From positions 24,892 through 88,891 of the forward strand of contig JABYQR010000183.1 in NCBI GenBank assembly GCA_022592445.1: 64,000 nt of DNA, in the 5' to 3' direction. This stretch comes from Cytidiella melzeri (lineage: Eukaryota > Basidiomycota > Agaricomycetes > Polyporales > Irpicaceae). Positions 38,901-49,380 of this stretch are shown piece by piece. The translations under genes were made by a program, and so were the position numbers. Below the pieces are notes generated by a model that saw only the letters and a program-made list of their open reading frames with translations, did not search any database and was not told where the DNA came from. Every line of letters starts with the position of its first letter. Positions within the stretch are counted from its first letter, which is position 1.

Positions 38901-39239
38901 ACTTCTGCTCCTACCTCCGGTCCTCCTATTGGGCAACGCACTGGAGGATCTCCTGAAGCTGCGTACAAGCCTTATGGTACTAATGTAAAGGACGTAGGCG
39001 CTGGAGGCGTGGGTCAGTCCGGTCAGGGACCCCAAGGGCGCGGCGTCCAGCAGCCTCAAAGCAGCTTCTACAATGCACAAAGGTTCTCCGGAGGTGCGGG
39101 AGCTGGTCCTCAGGCACAGAGCCAGCAGCACCAGCCCCAGAGCCAAGGTCCACAGGCTCACGTTGGGTATCCTCAAGGCGCTTCCGATGCCAGCTTCTAT
39201 TCGTACCAGCCCAGGCAGCAGCAGGGCTACTGGCAGTAG
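36000..39239 (+). CDS. Def1-like protein: CUE domain plus long Gln/Pro-rich tail
   Basis: Yeast Def1 promotes ubiquitin-dependent removal of stalled RNA polymerase II and supports TFIIH-linked transcription. Six exons (36000-36117, 36170-36235, 36292-36805, 36860-37420, 37474-38269, 38331-39239) sum to 2964 nt, or 987 residues. The N-terminal CUE-like fold is LQEAFPSWSSEDLQSLLVEV...GDIDAAATRISEG, followed by HAEQW and KKDKK as in Def1. An RGG-type patch (GEFRGRGGRGG) and a WAQIAK motif follow. Then come about 700 residues rich in Gln, Pro, Ser, Ala and Tyr, ending YQPRQQQGYWQ. The first intron must use the second AG (36169): the AG at 36162 breaks the frame. Confidence 0.82.
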
Positions 39240-39387
39240 ATCAGTGGCTACTGTCAATTCAAGTCTGGGCATTTGTCTTCTCATCGCACGTACTCGCAGC
39301 TGATCTGCTCTCTTGTCTGTCGACTTTTTTTTCTTGCTGTCTTGGCCTGCCATCTCCGCTCTGTTCGGTATTGTTCTCCGTTTCTAC

Positions 39388-39430
39388 TCTCTCTCTCTCT
39401 CTGTCTCTCTCTCTCTTTCTCTCTCTGTCA
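39388..39430 (+). repeat. CT-rich microsatellite in the Def1 3' flank
   Basis: Runs of (CT) and TCTCTGT units about 150 bp after the stop codon. The rest of 39240-39885 is 3' flank plus the promoter of the amidohydrolase gene, with no other gene seen. Confidence 0.8.
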
Positions 39431-39885
39431 GTTATCTCTGCTCCCCACTGTGTTTCGTACCATCCATCAACATCTTTTCGTTCTCCTTCATCTCAGCATT
39501 GTACGTATATGATGTCGGGTACTGTCAATGGCCGATTAGGCAACACACAAAGTCCATCAACTTAACCCATTGTCACCGATAGTGTGAAGCATATCGGCAA
39601 TGTCGTACGCTGTATTCTGTTGATATGTGTATGGTGCAATTTCAAGCAAAGTCTCCTCACTACGCAGAACCCCTAGGCTCTCACGCCACAAAGCCGGCGC
39701 TTCAGTGTATGGTGGGCCAGACTCCCGGATCGAGTCTCACGGTTTGGATGTCACCACCGTCGTGTACATACTGCAAACTTGAATACTTCCACCGGCATAT
39801 TCTTGACCACGCTAAGAAGCTGTATATCTCTCAAGTGTAAATTGCGACTCAAGTAACAAAGACTTAGAGACGGGAAAGCGACCTC

Positions 39886-42600
39886 ATGTCAAAACGCAGA
39901 ATGGAAAATCCCAAGCCGACCACTCAACGAAGTGTGAAACAAGAGGACCACCGTCACTCGAACATAGCCAAGGAAGTAGACGAGCAAGACACAAAGGGGC
40001 AATTTTACATGTGGCTAGCCGTAGCGTTGGCTATTGTCCTCGCAGGCGCCTCTTACTACGTGTCCGGGTTCTACAGTGCTAGTCCAAGGTCTGCAGCGAC
40101 GTCGACAACCGTGGTCCCGGAATCCTACGCTGTGTGCGGACACTCTTCGGGGAAGATATATACTGTGGACAATGCTCAGCCAAACGTCGATTGTCTGCTC
40201 ATACACAAGAACGAGATTCGCGAAACAGGCACGGCCGGTATGCACCACGATGTTCAAGCAGACAGCACCATAACTTACTTCCTAGATGACATCCGCGAGT
40301 ACTGGGACGGATATCAAAACGAAGTAATCAAGAAATTCTACGGGAATGAGCCTAAAGCGAAAAAGCCTCTGGTGACCTTCCACTTGAAGCCGGGAAGCAT
40401 CATCGTCCCAGGTCTAGCTGGTAATGGGGAAATGTGCTAGTATTGAATCACAGTCGCCTCGTGCTCATTTATTTGGCCACAGATGCACATGCTCATCTTA
40501 TACCATATGGCTTCAAAATGCAATTGCAGCTGGACAACGTGGGCTCTCTGGATGGTAGCCGTCTTTGCATTGACGATGTGGATGCATACTGAGAAATCAC
40601 TTCTGCAGAATTACTAGACATACTAGAACAGTACGTACACGAGCATCCAGAAGTCCACGAAAAACCTGGTACCTGGGTACAAGGCATGGGCTGGGATCAG
40701 ACTCGCTGGGCTGACTGGTCAGGAGAATTCCCTACCGCCGTAAGTCCGTCCGATGCATATGTACATCGCAGATCTCACATATCACTCTACAGGCCCACCT
40801 AAGCTCTCGCAAAAACCTAGAAAACCTTCCGATATCTCTGAGCCGCGTGGACGGCCATGCTCTGTGGGTATCTCCCCGCGCCTTGGAGTTAACGAAGGAG
40901 CAACTACCGGGACAGCAGTGGCCTTCAGATGATGAGGTGAACGGTGGAGAAATCATACGCAATTCAGCTGGTGACCCGACAGGTTTGTTTCCTTGCTTGC
41001 ACGACACTCTATGTTTGACAAATTTTCGACATATACATCGCATGTAGGTGTATTCGTGGATAACGCCATGGCACTGGTCAACGCACCGGCTTGGAGTTAC
41101 GAGCAGAAGGCGTCATATTTGGAGCTGGCCACCCAGGACGCACTCAGTTATGGATTGACGAGCGTGCATGACGCAGCTTCCACACCTGATATTATTGAAG
41201 TTTTTAAAAGGCAAGTAGTTTACCACAAGGTTGCATAGTCCAGCAGCAAATAACCCCTGTTCCGACTTTCTCTCAGCTTTGCGGATGAAGGCCGACTACC
41301 AGTACGTGATGCATAGCAGCCAAGATAACAACAACTATATATGTGTCACAGATTAGAGTGTACGCTATGGGTAATTCTGAAAACGCCAGTTATTGGGGAG
41401 GCTCCATTCCTCTTCTCGAAGATTACGGCCAAGACGAGCGCCTCAACCTCAAAAGCGTGAAGCTTTATACCGATGGTAAATCCACTGTCTTCTTCACGCC
41501 AAGTACATGAAAAGCATTTTTTGACAATCATTACAGGTGCATTGGGCTCATGGGGCGCTGCACTCTTAGAGGCATACTCCGACAAGCCAGATACGTCCGG
41601 AATCATGCGCGTCTCTCCAGACTCGCTAAAGGACATGGTCGAGAAGTTTTGGGAAGACGGATGGGGTATTGTCAGTTGCCGTTTTCGTTTTCTACCCCTC
41701 TCTTCCAGCAAAATGACCTCTTTTCGCATTTCCAGAACATCCACTGCATCGGGGATCGCGCCAACAAAGTGGTTCTGGACGTTTTCGAAAGCGTGTTAAC
41801 GGAGGAAAGTATCAAGACCGGCGAAGATGTACGGAGCATTGCGGCTAGGCGGAGGCCCCGGATTGAGCACGCCCAGATTATGCGGGAGGAGGACCTGCAG
41901 AGAGCAGGACGTTTGGGTGGTAAGTTACTACGTTCTCTGAAGAATCACATAGCTGAATCAAATGTAGTTATCACCAGTGTTCAACCAACCCATGCAACCA
42001 GTGACATGTGGTATGCTGAAACGCGATTAGTAAGTCTCGGCGTTGCTCTTCTGAGACGGTCTAACGCGTTCAGTAGGGTCCAAAGAGGATTAAAGGCGCA
42101 TATGCGTATCAAACCTTGCTCCAGTGCGTATAGAAAGCTGACCAAGCTTATCTTAATTGCACTGAACTGCTCTACAACGTCTAGGTCGTCTCCCGCAAAC
42201 ATCCTGCCGCTAGGTTCTGACTTCCCGGTAGAAGGCATTAACCCTCTGTTGGGCTTCTACGCCGCTGTTTCCCGGCTCGATGTTCGCGGAGAAAGCCCTC
42301 ACGGGAGCGACGGTTGGTAAGTGAAGCTCTGTATCTTTGAGCTTCTGTGGCGGCTCATACTCCTCTAGGTATCCTTCAGAGAAGCTAACGCGAGCGCAAG
42401 CTCTGAAAGGAATGACCCTTGACGCGGCGTACGCGTCCTTCGCGGAAGACCGTCTGGGATCACTTGTCCCAGGCAAGAAAGCCGACTACGTTGTTTTGGA
42501 TCGGGATATCATATCCGACGAGACACCAGTGGACGAAATTTTGAAGACGGTCGTGCAGGCGACCGTGATTGACGGCAAGATAGCTTTTGGAGGACTATAG
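39886..42600 (+). CDS. amidohydrolase family 3 protein with N-terminal membrane anchor
   Basis: Thirteen exons (39886-40420, 40483-40554, 40609-40739, 40793-40982, 41048-41210, 41277-41301, 41352-41475, 41537-41670, 41736-41919, 41968-42029, 42077-42123, 42185-42316, 42369-42600) sum to 2031 nt, or 676 residues. A short charged N-terminus precedes one membrane helix (MWLAVALAIVLAGASYYVSG, about residue 44). The metal-dependent hydrolase barrel follows: DAHAHLIPYG, IHCIGDRAN, RIEHAQIM, LGSDFPVEGINP, and a C-terminal GSLVPGKKADYVVLD. Family members act on amide or cyclic amide bonds; the substrate is unknown. The fifth intron has a GC donor (AAAAG/GCAAGT at 41211), and only that splice keeps the frame. 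Exon 6 has 25 nt. A relic of its 3' end is found at 47074. Confidence 0.9.
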
Positions 42601-42654
42601 TACAGCGAATCTCCGATCTTCCATCGAAGTTGTGAATAAACTGCAATAGAAAGT

Positions 42655-43000
42655 AACATTGATCTGCCTAAGAAACCAGAAGACGAAACTTGGCAGCGCA
42701 CACAAATTAAGGATCATGGTAGCAAGAGAACTGGGAGATACGCTGATGGTTACTGATGCTTTTTTGGTAGAAAAACGGCTGAATGGCTTTATCCTGACGA
42801 ACACAAGGACTGATGATATGATGCGTTCCAGGAAAAGGAGAAAGGAACACCTTTGGAGCCCCTACAATACGACGAAAACAAACCAAACATATTTCGCCAG
42901 ACTTTGCTATCGCATTTTGGAAATGCGCACTTGTGTCCTGAGTTCTGGTTGTATCTGCAGAACCTATACCGTGAGCCTAAACCATGTTGAGGGGATATGC
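42655..43000 (-). pseudogene. PARP-type gene remnant, unit 1
   Basis: Only the two ends of the gene seen intact at 44387-46301 and 47302-49208 survive. Near 42760-42790 lies a decayed last exon (minus strand AAGCCATTCAGCC...TACCAAAA). Near 42900-42960 lies a decayed first exon (KCAFPKCDSKVW). About 1.7 kb of the middle is missing. The plus strand at 42660-42740 carries the conserved 3' flank (FDLPKKPEDETW in one frame), which recurs at 44288 and 47193. Confidence 0.7.
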
Positions 43001-43050
43001 TGGGCGTGGGGAAATGGAAGTTTGTTGATACTTATGTCGGGTTGTGGTTT

Positions 43051-43115
43051 GCACGGTCCGAGCGCGCGCTTTCGTGATTGGGCTCTCACACACTGTGCTT
43101 GCTCGTTCTTGACTG
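43051..43115. promoter_or_regulatory. conserved block of the divergent PARP-type/NADAR promoter, unit 1
   Basis: GAGCGCGCGCTTTC, then TGATTGGGCTC (an inverted CCAAT box) and GCTTGCTCGTTCTTGACTG. The same arrangement occurs at 46411-46475 and 49310-49380 between head-to-head genes. Confidence 0.6.
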
Positions 43116-43341
43116 CAACTACGCAAAACGCTGTCGGCTTCCACCATCTACTGCAGGCGTGCAGGAATTACCGGCAGGAGCGATCGACTCGGAATGAGCT
43201 CCATGTCCACTGTCACACATTGTGATTCGTTTGGCATCAAGAATCGTAAGCAATGATAATACTAGGCACATTATCACAGCTTACCTTGGGCGAGCAGCTG
43301 GGGTACAACGGGTATAACAGGGCGAGCTTGGCGATTCCACG

Positions 43342-43957
43342 ATGAATGAGGTATCAAAGTCATTGTCGACCGACCGTGTCCTGTTCTATGACGGGGATAA
43401 GCCATATTACGAGTGATCTTTCCAAACTCACCAAAATAAATTGCAAGACTCCCTGGCACCCACGAGGTTTCTAGGTTCACAATTTTTTCGAGCCTCTTTG
43501 TCATATCCAGCGGCCACGACTTCTGAGCATCGTCAGTATCCTGGATCTTGTGTAACGCGCCCAACACAGTTACATATCAATTAGTATTCCAGGCTTTAGA
43601 ATTCAATGAGCGCCACCCGGCTATCGCAGAGCGGATTTGCCTCCTACCGACGCCACGGGAAGCACTGCAAAAGGCCACCAGATTGAAGCATTTTCGTCGC
43701 CAAGACTGGTTTAGAGGTAAAGATCAGAGCTATGAAAGTCGTGCTCGAAGCCAAATTCACGCAACACGTGGAGCTACGCCAGCTGCTGCTGAACACTGGA
43801 GATAGGCAGCTTGTGGAAGCAAGTCCAGTACGTCAGAGCACATTCAGACCAATATCTTGATGAGGTACTTACTAGTCGCGCAGATTGATTCGTTCTGGGG
43901 CTGGGAAAGGTTCTGATGAGATTGCGGGACAAGTTTCAAAGACATGCGCAATCCTAG
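43342..43957 (+). pseudogene. NADAR-domain gene, unit 1 (broken)
   Basis: Starts MNEVSKSLS...VLFYDGDKPYYE, like the intact gene at 49629. The exon that should read FTNFS(N)HSVVY has internal losses and a stop. A one-base insertion lies at DWF, after which VLEAKFTQHVELRQLLL resumes in another frame. The final GWGENERGRNELGKAL segment has lost about 27 bp, giving GWERF and a stop. Parts remain more than 85 percent identical by eye to unit 3, so loss is recent. Confidence 0.75.
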
Positions 43958-44386
43958 GCACATGGCCTGAGATACGAGCTGGAAGATATCGTGTTGTATA
44001 TGGATTGCCTGTTATGTTTACACTTGATACCATGGTAGTCGTACAACGTTCAGGTGGTAGTACTAGACGCTCACAAAGACACCCGACCAATTAAGGCAGA
44101 CTCGAGCGACGTAGTCATGGTCCTGGGCAGAATTATCATGTCCGACAAGGGACCATTATGGGAGATCCCAAAGATTGTCGTACAGATGATTGTCTAGTGA
44201 AAAAGGTAGCATTTGATGATTTGAACAAAAAATCAATACCACATTTCACACCCTTTTTTCGGTGTTGGAACCAAGTCAATATTTGGATCTGCCCAAGGAA
44301 TCGGAAGACGAGCAGTCATGGCGCACAGAGTTTGAGGTCAAGGATAACGATAGAAGGAAGACATACGCCCGCTGTCACTGGTGCTT

Positions 44387-46301
44387 TCACTGATAGATCA
44401 CCAAGAATAGCGGCCGAATGGCTTCATTCTGACAAACACAAGGAATTAGAACGTGAGACGAACGAAGAAGAGAATGAATACCTTGTAGACTGAGGTCATG
44501 TAAGCAGCTCAAAAATCAGCTTGGGCAACAAGAGGAAGACCGTGAAGCTTACCGATAGCTTCGTCGTAGTTCAGACTATGACCAGGCTCCCCGATCACAG
44601 AATCGAAACCTTCTGGAGCCTTGACATAGTTGGTCAATGATGTTGTGTACTGCTCATACTGTGAAGATGACATGCATACCTGCTTTAAGCTCGAGTCATC
44701 AACATAGAGCTTCTTGGCGTTTCCCAATACGACGTCGCTGAGGAGCATAGCTCTGTGAGAAGATTGCCCTAACTGTTTAACATAGGCGTTCGCCTAGGCG
44801 CCAGCAGATCGTTTAGACTCGGACGTGTAGTAAGGTAAGCAGAGGGGTACCTTTGACGACGTTGCAGATGTATATATTCCCTGTCCGAAACGACCATAAT
44901 TCGTTCTCTTTCCGAATTTTGCCAGCCTGAACGATGTCTGAAGTCCAAGTGTTTTCGAGTCTACACAACGTTCATGCCTGAGTGATGACGTACCTCGATG
45001 ATTCTACACAAAGAGCACGTCTGCTCCATGCAGATGGTGTTCTGGTTTTCATCGTCACCAATCCGACATGCGCGTACTGTACCGTGCCATCTACGTTTGC
45101 AGTTTCCGCCTGGTAGATTTCGATTCATTTCCACTGACAATCTGAACAAGAACTTGCAGGTCAGACACGGCTGTGTGGATCGACATATCAAGCCTCACTT
45201 GTAGTTAGCAAAATCATCATAAAGTGGTTTCAGTCCTATAATACGCCAGACCTAAAAGCAGATGAGTCAGGCGTGGTATTAACAAGAGCGCGGAAAGGCC
45301 TTACTTTGATTACACCCGGGACAGGCGTCCGATGTTTCCACTGTCTAATGAACTGCTGTTTGACTGTGCACTCTGAGTGATGCAATACTGACAGCTATCG
45401 CGGACGTCTTAGTGCTCACCATCTTCGAAAACGGTGTAGTTGTTGTTGATGGGAAGAATACCTGGAGCTGTAGGAGACCGTCATGTGGATTAGGGCTTGG
45501 GACCGATACAAGGAATATAGGAAGCTGCATACCTAGCTTCAGTGCATCCTGTCCGCATTTCCTAGAGCAATAATCGCTCAATCCTGCCGTCAATAGTGCT
45601 TTCGGCTGTTGGTTGCATCTGCAGGAGAGTCAATTACACCACAATGTCGAGCGGGAAGAAGGACGCACAGAAGACATGCTTCGGTGCCATCAATTCGTAG
45701 AGATTGACTGGAAGAAAATGAGAGGTCATGAAAATGTGTTTGCTCAACTCCACGTATGACAACCTACGTGCGATGTGCTCTCGAGCACCATTGGCTGGCA
45801 AAACCGTTCTTCCCTACGAATACGGATCGTCTACAGCTAGATATCCCGCACTGGGCGGCGTCCTTCGGCTTCGTGGAATCTAATGACGGTCCCGTTGAGC
45901 CATCGGTACTCGCTGAGGAGCTGCTCTTTGTTGTGGCATCGTTTGCGCAACGCCTGCCACAGTAGTCATGACCTGTCAGTGGTAATGTGCTTAAATGTGA
46001 CGTCTCAATATGAAAGGAAAATCAGGGTGGCGCACGATGTCCATTCTCGATGTACGCTGGACGCCTGTTGCAATTCTTCGGTCGAGAGCAGGGTCAACAA
46101 GTGTTACAAAAGGGACGTTTCCACGGAAATCATTCACACCTTGCATGTGGAAGCATGATCAGCCTCGGCAGCCATCGCGTCCCTGTGTTTTGAGCTACAG
46201 TAAGACGAGACCGACCCATCGAGACCTTGCCAGACTTTGCTATCACAGTTTGGATATGCACAGCTTGTGTCCTGAATTCCGGTTGTATCCGCCGAATTCA
46301 T
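44387..46301 (-). CDS. PARP-type ADP-ribosyltransferase-like protein with four Cys/His fingers, unit 2
   Basis: Fourteen exons can be spliced in frame into about 385 residues. The N-terminal half holds four finger modules: CAYPNC...SYCSSKH, CKNCNRRP...DYCGRRC, CGISSC...QWCSRAH and ACLLCNQQP...DYCSRKC. The C-terminal half resembles a PARP catalytic domain: RRWHGTVRAC (His), GRFGQGIYTSATSSK (Tyr) and LNYDEAIVYK (Glu), the H-Y-E triad of active mono- or poly-ADP-ribosyl transferases. It ends LFLVIYQ. The penultimate exon is only 8 nt (44489-44482). It is head-to-head with a broken NADAR gene. The target is unknown. The fingers may bind nucleic acid or protein. Confidence 0.78.
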
Positions 46302-46410
46302 ACTGTACGCTTACTCCAGAGCGGTTGGAATGACTGGTAGAGGGGATAATCTAGTCGTGGGGAAATTGAAGGTTGATTTTTTGTCTCGAATTGTAGTTTG
46401 CTATCGTTTG

Positions 46411-46475
46411 GTCCTTCGAAGCGAGCTCAAGCGCGCGCCTTCATAATTGGGCTACAGTCTTGCTCGTTCTTGACT
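46411..46475. promoter_or_regulatory. conserved block of the divergent promoter, unit 2
   Basis: CAAGCGCGCGCCTTC, ATAATTGGGC (inverted CCAAT) and CTTGCTCGTTCTTGACTG, matching units 1 and 3. It lies between the starts at 46301 (-) and 46721 (+). Confidence 0.6.
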
Positions 46476-46720
46476 GCTTCTGCGCACATCGATGTCGGCT
46501 GCCAACATGTATGGGGTTCTACTGGCAATATTCTCACCTACCTCAATCTCAACGCGACCTCGAGCCACGCGGAAGACACAGCACGAGCTCCACGTCCACC
46601 CATAGTGTATAGTGGCTCTCGTCGGGTCAAGAGCGTTTAGCAAGAGGTAAAGACACACCACCACCGCCTTTACTTGAGCGAGCAGATGGGGCGTTGCAGT
46701 ACTTGCTTCGCGACTATCCG

Positions 46721-47080
46721 ATGCACGAGGCATACGAAGTTCCACCTAACTGGTCCTATCTTGTTCTATGATGGAACCATGGCACGAGTGAGCTTTCCAC
46801 ACGTGCCAAAACTTAGTGAAGCTCACCACGAGGTTTCAAGGTTCATCAACGTCTCGAGTGGCCGTCATATACGGTTGACGGATGTACCCAACTGTTGAAC
46901 ATCATGTGCATCGTTCGACCTGTATAGCACGCCTGAGACAGCTCCATACGTCGATCAGTACATGTACGGAATCCAGGCTTCAACCGCTAGCAAACTCACA
47001 AAGTTCATCAAAACCATCCAGCTATCGCAGAGCAGGTTCTCCAATTACCGATGCTACGCGCGCAGGCAACCAAACAGGCG
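46721..47080 (+). pseudogene. NADAR-domain gene, unit 2 (broken)
   Basis: Begins MHEAYE like the unit 3 gene (MHEASE), then a one-base indel before the PILFYD codons brings a stop. The NEPYYE segment is missing. Exon 2 reads FINVSSGRHIRLTDVPNC followed by a stop where unit 3 has TAEH. The later FQASKF region is scrambled. The homology then ends in amidohydrolase-like sequence. Confidence 0.72.
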
Positions 47081-47130
47081 GCTGTGATTGACGGCATGTT
47101 GGCATTGGCATTGGAGAAAGTAGAGTTTAC
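47074..47130 (+). repeat. relic of the amidohydrolase 3' end inside the array
   Basis: CAGGCGGCTGTGATTGACGG matches CAGGCGACCGTGATTGACGG from the last codons of the amidohydrolase (42558-42577), followed by a decayed TTTGGAGGA-like part. From 47180 on comes the same 3' flank as after the real amidohydrolase stop. The duplicated unit therefore included the end of that gene. Confidence 0.7.
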
Positions 47131-47301
47131 CATAAGATATTACAGCAGAATTCACGGCATTCTTTTGAAGTCGGCAACATGATGGAAGAGAGAGATACTT
47201 TGATCTGCTCGATGAATCAGGGGACACAATCTGGCGGCGAACAGAAGTCAAGATAACGAGAGCAAGAAAAATTTGAGATACGCTGGTGGTCACAGATGCT
47301 A

Positions 47302-49208
47302 TTATTGGTAAACGACCAGGAATAGCGGCCTGATGGCTTTATTCTGGTAGACACGCAAAGTTAGCTCATGCTGCGCTTCAAAGGAATCAAAACAAGATCA
47401 GGATTACCTTGTACACTGAGAACCAGCGTACAGAAATCAGCTTTAGAAAACGAAGAGCAGGATACGAAGCTTACCAATAGCCTCGTCATAGTTTAGACAG
47501 TTGCCTGGCTCTCCAATAACGGAGTCGAAGCCTGCCGGAGGCTTTGACTCATTGTAAGGAGTGCATCATTGACACCGTTGCAATGATGTATGTACCTGAG
47601 TTAACTTTGGGTCATTAGCGTAGAGCCTTTTGACATTGCCTAACACAACATCGTTGAGGAGCATGGCTTTGAATGGACTCGATCGTGGCCCATCGACATA
47701 ATCGTTCGCCTGAACAACTTTTCAGTACAAAAACGCGAGGGAGACTGTTTATTACCTTTGACGACGTTGCAGAAGTATATATTCCTTGCCCGAAGCGACC
47801 GAAGTTCGTTCTCTGTCCGAATTTAGCTACCCTGAAGGATGACTAACTACAAAGTCAGACGTTTTGCGGTCCACGACTTGAACATGGCTAGCGTTGAGGA
47901 AGACACACCTTGATAATGCTGCACAAAGAGCAAGCGGTATCTTGACACAACACACTCTGACCGTCATCATCACCAAGTCTGCATTGGCGTACTGTACCAT
48001 GCCATCGGCGTTTGCTATTACCTCCAGGTAATGTTCGTTTTCGTTCCACTGATAATCTTGGGAGACTGCATGTTAGCATAATGACTTTGATTGATTAAAA
48101 CAACGACACGTACTTGTATCGAGCAAAGTCGTCCTGCAGCGCTTTCTCACCTATGATGCGCCAGACCTGATCACAAGGTACATCCGATGTACATCAGTGC
48201 AAATACGCAATCTCGCGACTAGGCGCAGTACACTGACCTTGACGACATTCGGAATCCGCGTCTTGTGCTTCCACTGATCCCTGAATTGCTGCGAAACTGT
48301 CACCTCGTTCAATCGAAGCATGCGATATAGTACAGGCGCAATTGCCAGTGCACTCACCCTCTTTGAATCCGCTGTAATGATTATCAATGGGAAGGATGGC
48401 AGGAGCTGGCAGAAAAATCAGCATTAGTCTGCGGTATATTGCAAGATGTACCGTATGCGCACCGAACCTGCTCGATTCTTGTCCGCATTTCCTCGAGCAG
48501 TAATCACTTGGAATAGCGGTCAGATATGCTTTTGGTTGCTTCCTGCAGCTGCTACCGGCATGAATAGGTGCATCGTGAAATGAAGAAAGAACAGCGTACA
48601 AAAGGCAAGCTTCAATGCCATCGTCCTTCAACGCTTGGCTGAAATTATCATTGAAGCTTGGTGTTTGCATAATTGAGTACAGTGGCACGTACGAACGATG
48701 TAATTGCGAGCACCACTGGCTAGCGGAACCATCGCTGCCGAGGAAGACGGGACGAGTGCATCCAGCTGTGTGACACTGGGCAACAACCTTAGGGTTAGTA
48801 GGTAACGCCGAGATGCGCCGAGTGATCACGAAAGTTCCACAGGCGGTTTTGGTGCTAGATGCACAACGTTTGCCGCAATAACCAAGGCCTGGCAGCTCAC
48901 ATCAGTACAGAACGTTTCGCAACTGAACAAGACTGAAGCGTACGACGCCCATTCGCGATGTATACCGGACGTTGCTTGCAATTCTTCAATAAAGAGCAGG
49001 GTCAGAGGAGAACACTCGATAAATCCTCAGTCCGGTCCATCACACATACTTTGCATACAGAGGCGGGGCTCGTCAGAAGTGCTATCGCGTCCTTGTGTGT
49101 CGTACCACAGTACGAGGAGAACGAGCCATCAGGATCTTGCCAGACTGTGTTAGTGCAGTTTGGGAACGCGCAGACTGTAGCCTGAGTTCTTTTTGTGTCG
49201 GGACACAT
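47302..49208 (-). CDS. PARP-type ADP-ribosyltransferase-like protein with four Cys/His fingers, unit 3
   Basis: Fourteen exons (49208-49050, 48983-48944, 48888-48693, 48638-48600, 48548-48463, 48405-48358, 48296-48238, 48166-48114, 48056-47909, 47842-47756, 47709-47596, 47541-47475, 47416-47409, 47343-47302) sum to 1146 nt, or 381 residues. Fingers: CAFPNC...SYCGTTH, CKNCKQRP...GYCGKRC, CHTAGC...QWCSQLH, ACLFCRKQP...DYCSRKC. Catalytic marks: RRWHGTVRQC, GQGIYTSATSSK, LNYDEAIVYK. Exon phases are identical to those of the unit 2 gene, and conserved cysteines only appear when introns are removed. A TATA-like TATATATAAA lies about 85 bp upstream. It is divergent from the intact NADAR gene at 49629. 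Which acceptor it modifies is unknown. Confidence 0.82.
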
Positions 49209-49289
49209 GCTGTGCGTTTACCAGAGTGCAGTCGATGGCGGAAGGTGGGGATAAGATGGGTTCGAGCGCGAGAAAGGTGCACTGCTGTC

Positions 49290-49300
49290 TTATATATAAA
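49290..49300 (-). promoter_or_regulatory. TATA-like element before the unit 3 PARP-type gene
   Basis: TTATATATAAA about 85 bp before the minus-strand ATG at 49208. No such clear element faces the NADAR start. Confidence 0.45.
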
Positions 49301-49309
49301 TTTGTAGCC

Positions 49310-49380
49310 GTTTGGCCATTTCGAAGCTCGCTCAAGCGCGCGCCTTCGCGAATGGGCCACTGACTTACTCGTTCTTGCTC
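49310..49380. promoter_or_regulatory. conserved block of the divergent promoter, unit 3
   Basis: CTCAAGCGCGCGCCTTC, GCGAATGGGCC (the CCAAT position is altered here to CCATT on the minus strand) and TTACTCGTTCTTGCTC. It lies between starts at 49208 (-) and 49629 (+). Confidence 0.6.

Noticed and set aside
39388..39430. Regular CT repeats as a possible CRISPR-like array
   Set aside because: Simple microsatellite with no spacer structure, in a eukaryotic 3' flank.
44158..44493. 111-codon plus-strand frame ending NEYLVD
   Set aside because: Covers the last exon, microexon and introns of the PARP-type gene in antisense; the minus-strand reading gives the conserved AIRPLFLV end.
48194..48829. 211-codon unspliced minus-strand frame
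   Set aside because: It reads through several introns of the unit 3 PARP-type gene by chance; splicing restores conserved cysteines that the unspliced frame lacks.
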